The notes beneath the pieces were generated by a model, which worked only from the letters and a program-made list of their open reading frames with translations, ran no database searches and had not been told where the DNA came from. From NCBI GenBank assembly GCA_963775395.1, contig CAVZIX010000007.1, positions 37,951 through 101,950 of the forward strand: 64,000 nucleotides of DNA, given 5' to 3'. This document shows, piece by piece, positions 49,804 to 58,327 of the stretch; position 1 is the stretch's first letter; every line of letters starts with the position of its first letter. The DNA comes from JAIBJN01 sp963775395. GTDB taxonomy: Bacteria > Actinomycetota > Thermoleophilia > Gaiellales > Gaiellaceae. The translations under genes and the position numbers were made by a program.

Positions 49804-50931
49804 TCAGACGCGGGCGTCGGCGCCCGCGTAGATCTTCATCGGCAGCCCTGCGAGAGGCTCGCCGCCGTCGGCGGTCACGAGCCATGTGTCCTGCATGTAG
49901 AGGCACGCCTTGCCGTCGTCGGAGATCGCGTGCGGGTGCATCGAGAAGACCATGTTCTCGGCCAGCTCGGTCTCGACACCCTCGCCGATCTTGGGGAACT
50001 CGATCATGGTCATCCCGATCGAGTGGCCCGTGACGTGGCCGAGGTGGTAGCCGCGCTCGGTGAAGCCCTTCGAGACCGAGCGGTGGACATCGTGCGCGCT
50101 CGCCCCCGGTCGCATGGCGCTCGGGGCGATCTCGTAGTACTCCTCGTAGGCCTCGAGCATGCGCTTCGTCTCGTCGCTCGGCTCGCCGTCGGCGATCGCG
50201 CGCGAGACCTCGACCCAGTGCCCCCCGGGACCCGCCACTTCGAGGGACGGGAGAAGGAGATCGCCCTCACGGACGCGCCGCTCCGTGCTCGCGATGCGGA
50301 ACTCGGGCTCGGCGGCGCCCTCCTCGCCCACGAGCACCATGTCCATCGTGAGCCGGCCGCAGCCCTGCTCGACGAAGTAGCGCTCGCACGGCGCCAGCAG
50401 CTCGGCCTCGGTCTTCCCCGGCGCGAACCCGTCGAGGAAGATCCTGAACCCCTCCGTGTTGATGCGGACGCTGTCGCGCACCGACTCGAGCTCCGCGTCG
50501 CTCTTGACCGCGCGCGCGAGGTCGAACTCGACGTCGAAGGGGACGAGCTCGGGGCCGCCGTCGGCCAGGGCCCGGTAGTCGCGCACGGTCATGACGTAGT
50601 CGAGGCCGTAGACACCGATGCGGCTCCAGCCCTGCTCGCGGGCGCGGTCGCGCAGCCAGCCGCCGGGCGCGTCGACGAAGACCTGGTCGTCGATCCACGT
50701 GGTGGAGTGCTCGCCGACGTAGCGGGCCTCGCTCGGGAAGACGATCGACGGGTCGCCGTCGAGCGGCAGGACGACGTAGGCGTAGCGGTGCACGATCACG
50801 AAGCCGGAGAGGTACGTCACCGCCCCCTCGAAGCCCGAGTACTCGCTCCCCGAGACGATCGCCGCGTCCAGGCCGTTGCGCTCGAGCGCCTCGCGGACGT
50901 TCCGGTACCTGCGGTCGACCTCCGTGCTCAC
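49804..50931 (-). CDS. M24 (pita-bread) family enzyme, creatinase-like, metal ligands not conserved
   Basis: 375 residues. N-domain about 1-145, catalytic domain after. The His of the fold is present (TGHSIGM, His303). The two Asp, two Glu metal ligands of aminopeptidase P are replaced: REGDLLLPSLEVAGPGGHWV then VEVSR (no DxG...D pattern), FSMHPH instead of FTIEPG, and YMQD instead of the final Glu. This is the pattern of creatinase and some DMSP-lyase-type M24 members, which do not use two metals. It may hydrolyse a small C-N compound. GTG overlaps the PanE gene's TGA by four bases; last gene of the Liv operon. Confidence 0.8.
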   Translation of the reverse strand: MSTEVDRRYRNVREALERNGLDAAIVSGSEYSGFEGAVTYLSGFVIVHRYAYVVLPLDGDPSIVFPSEARYVGEHSTTWIDDQVFVDAPGGWLRDRAREQGWSRIGVYGLDYVMTVRDYRALADGGPELVPFDVEFDLARAVKSDAELESVRDSVRINTEGFRIFLDGFAPGKTEAELLAPCERYFVEQGCGRLTMDMVLVGEEGAAEPEFRIASTERRVREGDLLLPSLEVAGPGGHWVEVSRAIADGEPSDETKRMLEAYEEYYEIAPSAMRPGASAHDVHRSVSKGFTERGYHLGHVTGHSIGMTMIEFPKIGEGVETELAENMVFSMHPHAISDDGKACLYMQDTWLVTADGGEPLAGLPMKIYAGADARV

Positions 50932-51848
50932 AGCTGCCACGCTCGCTCCATTCCCTTGATGAGTGCGGTCACGGCCTCGTTCAGCGGCGTCGGCACGCCG
51001 TGCTCCCGTCCGAAGCGGACGATACCGCCGTTCAGGTAGTCGATCTCCGTCGTCCGGCGGGCCTCGGCGTCCTGGAGCATGCTCGCCTTGTGCCAGTACG
51101 CGACCTCGGGCTTCGCCGCGTGGTCGATGAGCTCCTCGGGGTCGGCGTCGAGCTCGATCCCCTGCGCCGCGGCCACGGCCTTCCCCTCGTCCACCAGGCC
51201 GCTGACGAGCCGGCGCAGGGCCTCGTCCTCGCACACCTGGCCGTGCGTGAGCCCTGTGAGGGCGCCGACGGGGTTCGTGGCCGCGTTGAAGATGACCTTG
51301 CGCCACTGGGGGCCGCGGGCGTCGGCCACGGCCTGCGTCGGGAGCCCGCCCCGCGTGCACGCGTCTGCGAGCCGCTCCACCTCGTCCATCGAGGCGGGGC
51401 TCGGCTCGAACGGGCCGATGGTCGTGTCGCCCTTCACGTCCCACTGGACGTGTCCCGGCTCGAGGATGCGCCCGGCCGGGAAGGTCGTCCCGCGGATGAC
51501 GAACTCGACGTGCTCGGCGATCGCCTCCTCGTTGCCGACGCCGTTCTGCACGGAGCAGGTCGCCCCACCGGCGAGCGCGGGAGCAACAGCGGCCATGGCC
51601 GCACCGGTGTGCATGCTCTTCGTCGCCACGATCCCGAAGTCGCAGGAGGGCAGCTCGGAGGCATCGGTCGTCGCCCGGAGGCTTGCCTGGAGCTCGCCCG
51701 CGCCCGAGATCCTCAAGCCGCCCTCGTCGATGGCGCGAACGTGCGCCTCGTCGAGGTCGTAGGCCCAGACCTCGACGTCGTCGAGCTGCGCCAGGCCGGC
51801 CGCGAAGAGCGAGCCGACGGCGCCGCACCCGACCACGCAGACCCTCAA
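50928..51848 (-). CDS. ketopantoate-reductase-family (ApbA/PanE) dehydrogenase, copy 1
   Basis: 306 residues. LRVCVVGCGAVGSLFAAGLA (NADP loop), SVQNGVGNEEAIAEHVEF, catalytic Lys in PQWRKVIFNAATNPVGALTG, and EIDYLNGGIVRFGREHGVPT. TTG start overlapping the livM TGA (TTGA). PanE reduces ketopantoate, but members of this family in catabolic operons act on other 2-keto or hydroxy acids. A second copy lies at 56434-57441, on the other side of the Liv genes. Confidence 0.87.
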   Translation of the reverse strand: MRVCVVGCGAVGSLFAAGLAQLDDVEVWAYDLDEAHVRAIDEGGLRISGAGELQASLRATTDASELPSCDFGIVATKSMHTGAAMAAVAPALAGGATCSVQNGVGNEEAIAEHVEFVIRGTTFPAGRILEPGHVQWDVKGDTTIGPFEPSPASMDEVERLADACTRGGLPTQAVADARGPQWRKVIFNAATNPVGALTGLTHGQVCEDEALRRLVSGLVDEGKAVAAAQGIELDADPEELIDHAAKPEVAYWHKASMLQDAEARRTTEIDYLNGGIVRFGREHGVPTPLNEAVTALIKGMERAWQL

Positions 51849-52849
51849 CGGAGCCCCGGCAGCCTGATCTCGCGGCCGCCCGTGATGCCGGTCGGGCGGA
51901 AGAGCATGATCAGCGCCATCACGGCGCCCAGCGTAACGAGGCGCGTGCCCGTGGGAACGTCGACGTCCACGAGGCCCAGGCCGATGCCGTCCTCGGCCGA
52001 GAGAAGGAGCGAGTTGACGCCGCTCACGAGCAACGCACCCACGACCGCGCCCCAGAGGCTCCCGACCCCGCCGATCACGAGCATTGCCAGGGTGAGGAAC
52101 GCCAGATCGAGGTAGACCTGCTCCGTCGTGATGCTCCCGAGCAGGTGGACGAAGAGGCCACCGGCGAAGCCCGCGAGCGCCCCGGAGAGGGTGAAGGCGA
52201 CGAGCCGCTGCCGGTAGATGTTCACGCCCGAGCCCTGCGCTGCGAAAGGGTCCTCGCTCGAGGCCCGCAGGACGCGACCCCACCGGCTGCGCTGGTAGAG
52301 GAAGGCGAGGATCGCGACGGCGATCACCCCCACGGTCGCCTGCAGGAAGCTGGTCGACTCGGGGACGAGCGAGAGCGTGCGCGCACCGGGGCCGATCGCC
52401 TCCCAGTTCCGCAGCACGTTGTTCGTGATCACGAGCACTGCGAACGTGGCGATGCCTGCGGCCAGGCCGGAGAGGCGCATGAGTGGAACGCCGACGAGGA
52501 ATGCGAAGAGCCCGCCCACGGCCGCGGCCAGGACGAGCGACATCGCGTTCCCGACCTCCGCGCTCGCGATGATCGGGAAGAGGTCAGGGCTGAGCGAGAG
52601 CTTCAGCGCCTCCGGCACGGTTGTCAGGCCCGCGGCGAAGGCACCCACGGCGACGAAGCTGACTTGGCCGAACGAGACGACGCCCGAGTTCCCGACGAAG
52701 ACGTAGAGGGCGATCACGATCGCCGCCATGACGAGCGCGAAGCGGAACTGGAACTGGACGGAGCGCGACGTGAAGCTGCCGGCCAGCCCCACCAGCGTGA
52801 GCAGCGCCACGGGCGCGGCGAGCTGCGACAGGGAGCCGAAGCGCCTCAC
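51845..52849 (-). CDS. branched-chain amino acid/amide-type ABC permease LivM
   Basis: 334 residues with about nine helices. NSGVVSFGQVSFVAVGAFAA, LRASSEDPFAAQGSGVNIYR (EAA-like loop) and LAFLTLAMLVIGGVGSLWGA are LivM features. GTG overlaps livH by four bases. Imports a branched-chain amino acid or another amide or aromatic acid together with LivHFGK. Confidence 0.9.
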   Translation of the reverse strand: MRRFGSLSQLAAPVALLTLVGLAGSFTSRSVQFQFRFALVMAAIVIALYVFVGNSGVVSFGQVSFVAVGAFAAGLTTVPEALKLSLSPDLFPIIASAEVGNAMSLVLAAAVGGLFAFLVGVPLMRLSGLAAGIATFAVLVITNNVLRNWEAIGPGARTLSLVPESTSFLQATVGVIAVAILAFLYQRSRWGRVLRASSEDPFAAQGSGVNIYRQRLVAFTLSGALAGFAGGLFVHLLGSITTEQVYLDLAFLTLAMLVIGGVGSLWGAVVGALLVSGVNSLLLSAEDGIGLGLVDVDVPTGTRLVTLGAVMALIMLFRPTGITGGREIRLPGLR

Positions 52850-53727
52850 ACGCGCTCCCAGGCCGCGCGCGAGCGGGTAAAGAGCCCGCCCGGGCGCACG
52901 AGCAGGACGACGATCACGAGCAGGAAAAGCGCCGTGTTGAGGAAGACCCGGCCGTCGTCGGGAAGGACGTCGCCGAGCACCGACGCTGCGAACCCGACGG
53001 CGAACCCGCCGAGCGTCGCGCTGGTGAGGCGGTCGAGGCCTCCGACGACGACGCCGACGAGCGCCGGGATGACGAGCTGGAACCCGTAGCCCGGCGTCAC
53101 CAGCGGGCGGGAGACGACGAGCAGAACGGTCGCACAGGCGGCGAGCACGCCGGCGAGGACGAAGGCGAAGCGGATCACGGTCGTGGCGCGGACGCCCAGG
53201 AGCTGCGCCGTGCGGAAGTCCATCGCGGCGGCCCGCATCTGGAGGCCGATGTCGGTGCGTCTGAGGATGAGCGCGGTGCCCGAGAGCAGCACCGCACCGA
53301 CGGCGATCGAGACCAGCGTGACCCAACGGATGCGCAGGTCGCCGATGGAGACGGCGGTGTTGAGCTTCTCGAGGACGTTGGCGTTCTGGCCGCGGGCGCC
53401 GAACGCGAGCAGCGCGACGGCCTGGAGCAGGAAGGAGACTGCGAAGGTCGTGACGAGCATCGTCGTCGGCGGGCTGGTGCGGAGCGGCCGGTAGGCGACC
53501 TCCATCGCGAGCGAGAGCCCGATCACGGTGGCGAAGCAGACGAGGAGGCCGACCGCGAGCGGCAGGTGGTTCGTCAGCACGAGCGCGTACGCGCCGAAGG
53601 TGATCAGCTCGCCGTGGGCGAAGTTGACGAGCCGCATGACTCCGAAGACGAGCCCGATCCCCATGGCGACGAGCGCATAGACCGAGCCGAGTGCGATGGC
53701 GTCGATGATGGTCTGGAGCGCGTCCAT
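52846..53727 (-). CDS. ABC permease LivH
   Basis: 293 residues. IIDAIALGSVYALVAMGIGL, FGVMRLVNFAHGELITFGAY, QMRAAAMDFRTAQLLGVRAT (EAA-like loop) and VVVGGLDRLTSATLGGFAVG. Its start codon shares one base with the livF stop. Partner of LivM. Confidence 0.92.
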   Translation of the reverse strand: MDALQTIIDAIALGSVYALVAMGIGLVFGVMRLVNFAHGELITFGAYALVLTNHLPLAVGLLVCFATVIGLSLAMEVAYRPLRTSPPTTMLVTTFAVSFLLQAVALLAFGARGQNANVLEKLNTAVSIGDLRIRWVTLVSIAVGAVLLSGTALILRRTDIGLQMRAAAMDFRTAQLLGVRATTVIRFAFVLAGVLAACATVLLVVSRPLVTPGYGFQLVIPALVGVVVGGLDRLTSATLGGFAVGFAASVLGDVLPDDGRVFLNTALFLLVIVVLLVRPGGLFTRSRAAWERV

Positions 53728-54443
53728 CAGTGTCCGAAGTAGGCGGCGGCCATCTTGTCGGTGTCGCCCGCGTCGGCAGGCGTCAGCGTCAGGCGCAGCT
53801 GCCCATTGGCGAGCACGTGCGTGCGGTCGGCGAAGCCGACGGCGAACTGGGCGCGCTGCTCGACGAGCAGGATCGTCACCCCACGCTCGCGGATCTCGGC
53901 CAGCGCGGCGAACACGTCCTCGACGACCTTGGGCGCGAGCCCGAGCGAGGGCTCGTCGAGGAGGAGCACGCTGGGCTGTGCCACGAGCGAGCGCGCGATT
54001 GCGAGCTGCTGCTGCTGGCCCCCGGAGAGCACCCCGGCAGGGCGGTCGCGGGCCTCCCTGACGACGGGGAAGAGCGCAGCAGCCTCCTCGACGTCGGCCT
54101 CGGCGCCCTCGCGCGAGCGGCGGCCCTTCAGGCCGAGCCGGAGGTTCTCGTCGACCGTCAGCTCGGGGAAGATCCGCCGGCCCTCCGGGACGAGTGAGAC
54201 CCCGCCACGCACGATCGCCTCCGTGGACGTTCCGACGAGCGAGCGGCCGTCGAGCAGGACGTCGCCTCGAGAGGGCGCGACCATGCCCATGATCGCGAGC
54301 AGCGTCGAAGACTTCCCGGCGCCGTTCGGGCCGACAAGGCCGACGACCTCGCCCTTCCCGACCTCGAGGCTGATCCCCCGCACCGCGGGCACGCCCGCGT
54401 AGCGGATCTCCAGGTCGCGCACCTCGAGCATGACGTCAGCCAC
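53727..54443 (-). CDS. ABC ATPase LivF
   Basis: 238 residues. Walker A GLVGPNGAGKSSTLLAIMGM, signature GVLSGGQQQQLAIARSLVAQ, Walker B PSVLLLDEPSLGLAPKVVED. GTG 54443 overlaps livG by eight bases; ATG 54431 (MLEVRDLEIRYAG) is a possible alternative start. Confidence 0.92.
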   Translation of the reverse strand: MADVMLEVRDLEIRYAGVPAVRGISLEVGKGEVVGLVGPNGAGKSSTLLAIMGMVAPSRGDVLLDGRSLVGTSTEAIVRGGVSLVPEGRRIFPELTVDENLRLGLKGRRSREGAEADVEEAAALFPVVREARDRPAGVLSGGQQQQLAIARSLVAQPSVLLLDEPSLGLAPKVVEDVFAALAEIRERGVTILLVEQRAQFAVGFADRTHVLANGQLRLTLTPADAGDTDKMAAAYFGH

Positions 54444-55194
54444 GGGCGTCCCCCAGGTACGCGGCCGTCACGTCGATGTTGCGCCGGATGTCGGCCGGCG
54501 TCCCCTCGGCGAGCGTCCTCCCCTGGTCGAGGACCTGGATGCGGTCGCAGACGTCGAGGATGAGGCCGACGTTGTGGTCGATGAGCAGCACGCCCGCCTC
54601 GCGTTCGTCCCGCACCGCGGTCAGGACCTCCGCGAAGTCGGGCACCTCCGCCTCGGAGAGGCCCGCCGCAGGCTCGTCCATGAGGACGAACCGCGGCTGC
54701 GTCGCGAGCGCACGGGCGACGCCGAGCTTGTGCTCCTCGCCGTGCGGAAGCACGGCAGCGGGCGTGTTCGCCCGGTGCCCGATGCCGAGCAGCTCCAGCA
54801 GCTCGTCCGCCCGCTGCCGCGCCTCCTTCGGCCCGGCTCCGACGCCGAGCGCCGCAACCTCGACGTTCTCGCGCGCCGAGAGGCCTTTGAAGAGGCGGCT
54901 GTGCTGGTACGTCCGCGCCAGCCCGGCGCGGGCCCGCTTGTGCGGTTGCCAGGAGGTGATCTCTTCTCCGGCCAGCTCGACCGAGCCCTCGGTCGGGAAG
55001 TCGAAGCCCGTCATGACGTTGACGAGCGTGGTCTTGCCGGCGCCGTTCGGCCCGATCAGCCCGACGACCTCGTGCCGGTGCAGCTCGAGCGTCACCCCGC
55101 TCAGGGCCTGGAGGCCCTCGAAGGAGCGTGAGATGCCGCTGGCCCGGAGTGTCTCCCCGGGCCAGCGGCGGGCTTCGGACGCCGTGTCGCTCAC
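54436..55194 (-). CDS. ABC ATPase LivG
   Basis: 252 residues. Walker A GLIGPNGAGKTTLVNVMTGF and RFVLMDEPAAGLSEAEVPDF (Walker B). The signature region reads LPHGEEHKLGVARAL rather than LPYGQQRRLEIARAL, so two normally conserved positions differ. GTG start seven bases after the livK stop. Confidence 0.9.
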   Translation of the reverse strand: MSDTASEARRWPGETLRASGISRSFEGLQALSGVTLELHRHEVVGLIGPNGAGKTTLVNVMTGFDFPTEGSVELAGEEITSWQPHKRARAGLARTYQHSRLFKGLSARENVEVAALGVGAGPKEARQRADELLELLGIGHRANTPAAVLPHGEEHKLGVARALATQPRFVLMDEPAAGLSEAEVPDFAEVLTAVRDEREAGVLLIDHNVGLILDVCDRIQVLDQGRTLAEGTPADIRRNIDVTAAYLGDARG

Positions 55195-55201
55195 ACGGCG
55201 C

Positions 55202-56437
55202 TCACTCGATCTCGGCCGGTGACGTGGCCGCGCGCAGCTCGACGAACGCCGGCTGGCTGTTCTGCACCTCCATCACGCGATACTCGCGGCCGAACACCGA
55301 GTGGAACTCCGGCGAGAAGCTGATCGCCCCGGAGATCGTCTCGAGGCCGTCGAAGCTCTCGAACGCGTCGGCGAGCGCCTCGCCCTCGGTGCCCCCGGTC
55401 TCTTCGATCGCGGCTGCGATCGCGTCGATCGCAGCGGCGCCGGTGATGAACCCTCCGGTGCCGGGCGCCGCATCCTGCTCCTCCATCGCGGCGATGAGCT
55501 CCTTCACCTCGTCGCTCGGGTCGTCGCCGAACACGGACGCGTAGGTGACGAGATAGAAGTTGCTCGTCCCCTCGGGGAGCCAGTAGTTGCCGTCACACGA
55601 CCAGCCGCAGATGATCGGCGTCTCGTTGCCGAGCGTGCGCAGACCGCCCACCATCGCCGGCATGTCGTCGAAGGCCGTCGAGGTGGCGATGACGTCGACG
55701 TTGGCCTTGTCGAGCGCGCTGACGACGTTCTGGATCGTGCCGTCGCCCTGCGTCCACGACTCCTCGACGGTGATCTCGCCGCCGAGCTCCGTGTAGCGGG
55801 CGGCGAAGGCCTTGACGACGTCCTGGAAGTAGACGATCACGTTGTCCGTGACCGTCGCGGCCGTCATCCAGCCCTGGTCGATGGCGTACTCGGCCATGGC
55901 CGCGCCCTCGTCCTGGGCGACGTTGCCGATCGAGAACGCAAGCTTGCCCGCGTCGCCGAAGCGCTCGGGGCCCATCTGGTCCGTGCCGATGCAGGGCGAA
56001 ACCGCGAGGACGCCGCGGGTGATCGCCTCCTGCACCGCGGGCGTCGCGTAGTCGACGTCGCAGGTGACGAGCAGGACGTCGGCCCCGCCGTCGATCAGCT
56101 CGATCGCTGCCGACTTCGTCCGCTCGGGGTCGAGCTGGTGGTCGATCACCTCCAGCTCGACCTGCCGGCCGTCGATGCCGCCCGCCTCGTTGATCTTGTC
56201 GACCTGGATCTGCGCCGCGGTCACTGCCGGCCCGTCGAACGGGGCCATCTGGTTGGTGAGATCCACCGCCGCGCCGATGACGATGGGCTCACCGCCGCCC
56301 TCGTCCTCGGCAGGCGTGCTCTCCGCCGCCGCGCCGTCGTCGCCGCCCTCGTCGTCGTCGCCGCCGCAGGCCGCAACCGCGAGCCCGAGCGTCAACAGGA
56401 GGGCGAGCAGCAGGGCCCATCTCGACGTTCCTCTCAT
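55202..56437 (-). CDS. substrate-binding lipoprotein LivK
   Basis: 411 residues. Signal with lipobox LAVAAC (Cys about 24), an acidic linker (GGDDDEGGDDGAAAESTPAE), then a periplasmic-binding fold: IVIGAAVDLTNQMAPFDGPA, LEVIDHQLDPERTKSAAIEL, AVSPCIGTDQMGPERFGDAG. Ligand unknown; the neighbouring enzymes suggest an amine, amide or ring compound rather than leucine. ATG overlaps the second PanE gene's stop by four bases. Confidence 0.92.
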   Translation of the reverse strand: MRGTSRWALLLALLLTLGLAVAACGGDDDEGGDDGAAAESTPAEDEGGGEPIVIGAAVDLTNQMAPFDGPAVTAAQIQVDKINEAGGIDGRQVELEVIDHQLDPERTKSAAIELIDGGADVLLVTCDVDYATPAVQEAITRGVLAVSPCIGTDQMGPERFGDAGKLAFSIGNVAQDEGAAMAEYAIDQGWMTAATVTDNVIVYFQDVVKAFAARYTELGGEITVEESWTQGDGTIQNVVSALDKANVDVIATSTAFDDMPAMVGGLRTLGNETPIICGWSCDGNYWLPEGTSNFYLVTYASVFGDDPSDEVKELIAAMEEQDAAPGTGGFITGAAAIDAIAAAIEETGGTEGEALADAFESFDGLETISGAISFSPEFHSVFGREYRVMEVQNSQPAFVELRAATSPAEIE

Positions 56438-57441
56438 GTCGAACTCCTCTCCGTTTGCCTATCCCCCGCCACCGCCGCCTCCGGAGCCCGGTCCCCTCCA
56501 GCCGGAAACGCCGCTTCCTTCCCTTTCACGAGCCTGTACATCGTCGTGTGGAGCGGAACCGGCACGCCCAGGCGCTCCGCCTCGCGCACCAGCGCTCCCG
56601 TGATGAAGTCCACTTCAGTCGGCCGCTGCGCGCGCACGTCCTCGAGCATCGAAGGCACGTGCGCGTAGTCGCTCTGCTGGGTCTCGCCGCGCTTGACGGC
56701 GAGCACGTTCATCTCCCACGGGTCCTCGTGGAGCGCGACGCCGGCCGCCGCGGCGACCTGCTTCCCCTCGTCCACGAGCGCATGGACGAGGTGCCCGAGG
56801 TCCGTCGGCTCCTCCTCCCGCGCGAAGAGGCTCACGTGACCGAGGTCGGTGAGCGCCGAGACCGTGTTCACCGTGGCGTTGAAGATCAGCTTCGACCACT
56901 GCGCCGGGAGCAGGTCCGGGAACGCCACTGCCGCCAGGTCGGAGTCGTGGAGCAGCCGCTCGATCTCCTGGACGCGCTCGAACGGCGTCGCGGTGCCCGC
57001 GTACGGGCCCATCCAGGTGGCCGTGTCGAGCTCGTACTCGACGTGCGAGTCGCCCCGCCTGACGCCCGACATGAACGTGACCGCGGAGACGACCTGCCAG
57101 TCGCCGTGGCGCCCGACGATCTCCTCGGCGCCGAGACCGTTCTGGATCGTCATCACGGTCGCGCCCGGCATCCGTCCGGCGAGCGCCGCGGCGGCCTCCT
57201 CGAGCTGCGTCGCCTTCGTCGCCAGGATGACGAGGTCGACCTCGGGGAGCTCGTCGGCGTCGGCGGTCGCGCGCAGCCGAGCGGTGAAGTCGTGCTTGCC
57301 GGAGATGCGCAGGCCCTCGTCCTCGAGCGCGCGGGCGTGCTCCGGCCGCCGGGTCAGCACCCAGCTCTCTGCAACGGACGCGATGTGGGCCGCATAGAGG
57401 CTCCCGATCACGCCGCCGCCGACGATGCAGACGCGTTCCAT
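56434..57441 (-). CDS. ketopantoate-reductase-family dehydrogenase, copy 2
   Basis: 335 residues. MERVCIVGGGVIGSLYAAHI, TIQNGLGAEEIVGRHGDW, Lys in PAQWSKLIFNATVNTVSALT, and EVDFITGALVREAERLGVPV. Similar to the first copy in overall plan but with a C-terminal extension (about 305-335). It directly follows the isomerase gene (start ATG 57441 abuts its stop). Two such genes around a Liv transporter point to an alpha-keto or hydroxy acid intermediate. Confidence 0.87.
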   Translation of the reverse strand: MERVCIVGGGVIGSLYAAHIASVAESWVLTRRPEHARALEDEGLRISGKHDFTARLRATADADELPEVDLVILATKATQLEEAAAALAGRMPGATVMTIQNGLGAEEIVGRHGDWQVVSAVTFMSGVRRGDSHVEYELDTATWMGPYAGTATPFERVQEIERLLHDSDLAAVAFPDLLPAQWSKLIFNATVNTVSALTDLGHVSLFAREEEPTDLGHLVHALVDEGKQVAAAAGVALHEDPWEMNVLAVKRGETQQSDYAHVPSMLEDVRAQRPTEVDFITGALVREAERLGVPVPLHTTMYRLVKGKEAAFPAGGDRAPEAAVAGDRQTERSST

Positions 57442-58326
57442 CTACGCCCTCATTCCGACGGTCGCCTGCTCCCAGAGTTGGCGGAAGGCCTCGTGCCCGC
57501 GGCGCGCGACGTCCTCCGGATCCTCACGCCAGAGCGAGTCGTCGTAGGCGGAGCCGAAGGTGCCGTCGTCCGAGAAGACCTCCAGGTCGTAGCCCCCGCG
57601 CCAGCCCGCCTCGTGCAGCGCGCGCAGCATGCCTGGAAGGTCGGCGACGCCGTCGCCGGGGAGAACGCGGTCGCACCAGCTGCGCGTCGGCTCGCGCCAG
57701 TCGTTCACGTGGACGCAGTCGATCCGCCCGGCGTGGCGCTCGAGCTCCGCGTGCAGGTCGGGCGTGTCCCAGAGGTGCCAGGTGTCGAAGACGAGCCCGA
57801 CGTTCGCGACGCCCGCCTCGTCGGCAAGGTCCGCGGCCTCCTGGAGGGTCGTGATCAGCGTCCAGTCGTCCCGGAAGTGAGCACTCATCGGCTCCAACGC
57901 GACGGGGATGCCGTGCCGTGCGGCCTCGCCGGCCACCGCCCGCAGGCCCTCGACGACGACCTTCCGCGCCTCCTCTTCGCCGAGCTCGCCGGCCGGGCCC
58001 GTAAGGCACACGAGCGCGGTCGGCTCGAACGGCGCCACCCGGCGGATGCCGGCGCGAATCGCTTCGACCCGCTCCTCGGGAGTCTCCGGCCCCGGCAGGT
58101 GCGGGAGCGGGAGCAGCGAGGGGACGGCCGGGACGCAGCTCGTGGCCGTGAGCCCGCTCGCGCGGAACGCGGCCAGCTGCTCGTCCTCACGGCCCTCCTC
58201 CAGCTTCAGCTCGCAGATGGCGATGCCGCCCGCGCCGGCGGCCGCATACGCCGCGAGATCGTCCTCGAAGCTCGCGTTGAGCGTGGTGAACTCGCAGACG
58301 GCGAAAAGAGGCTCGGACGCGGTCAC
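57442..58326 (-). CDS. TIM-barrel sugar-phosphate-isomerase/epimerase-like protein
   Basis: 294 residues of the AP-endonuclease-2 superfamily. GGIAICELKLEEGREDEQLA, PVALEPMSAHFRDDW (Glu ligand), VGLVFDTWHLWDTPDL (Asp, His), CVHVNDWREPTRSWCDRVLP (His) and GYDLEVFSDDGTF (Glu) form the metal site. Family members isomerise ketoses, inosose or hydroxypyruvate-like compounds. GTG start one base after the LLM stop. Confidence 0.85.
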   Translation of the reverse strand: MTASEPLFAVCEFTTLNASFEDDLAAYAAAGAGGIAICELKLEEGREDEQLAAFRASGLTATSCVPAVPSLLPLPHLPGPETPEERVEAIRAGIRRVAPFEPTALVCLTGPAGELGEEEARKVVVEGLRAVAGEAARHGIPVALEPMSAHFRDDWTLITTLQEAADLADEAGVANVGLVFDTWHLWDTPDLHAELERHAGRIDCVHVNDWREPTRSWCDRVLPGDGVADLPGMLRALHEAGWRGGYDLEVFSDDGTFGSAYDDSLWREDPEDVARRGHEAFRQLWEQATVGMRA

Positions 58327-58327
58327 C

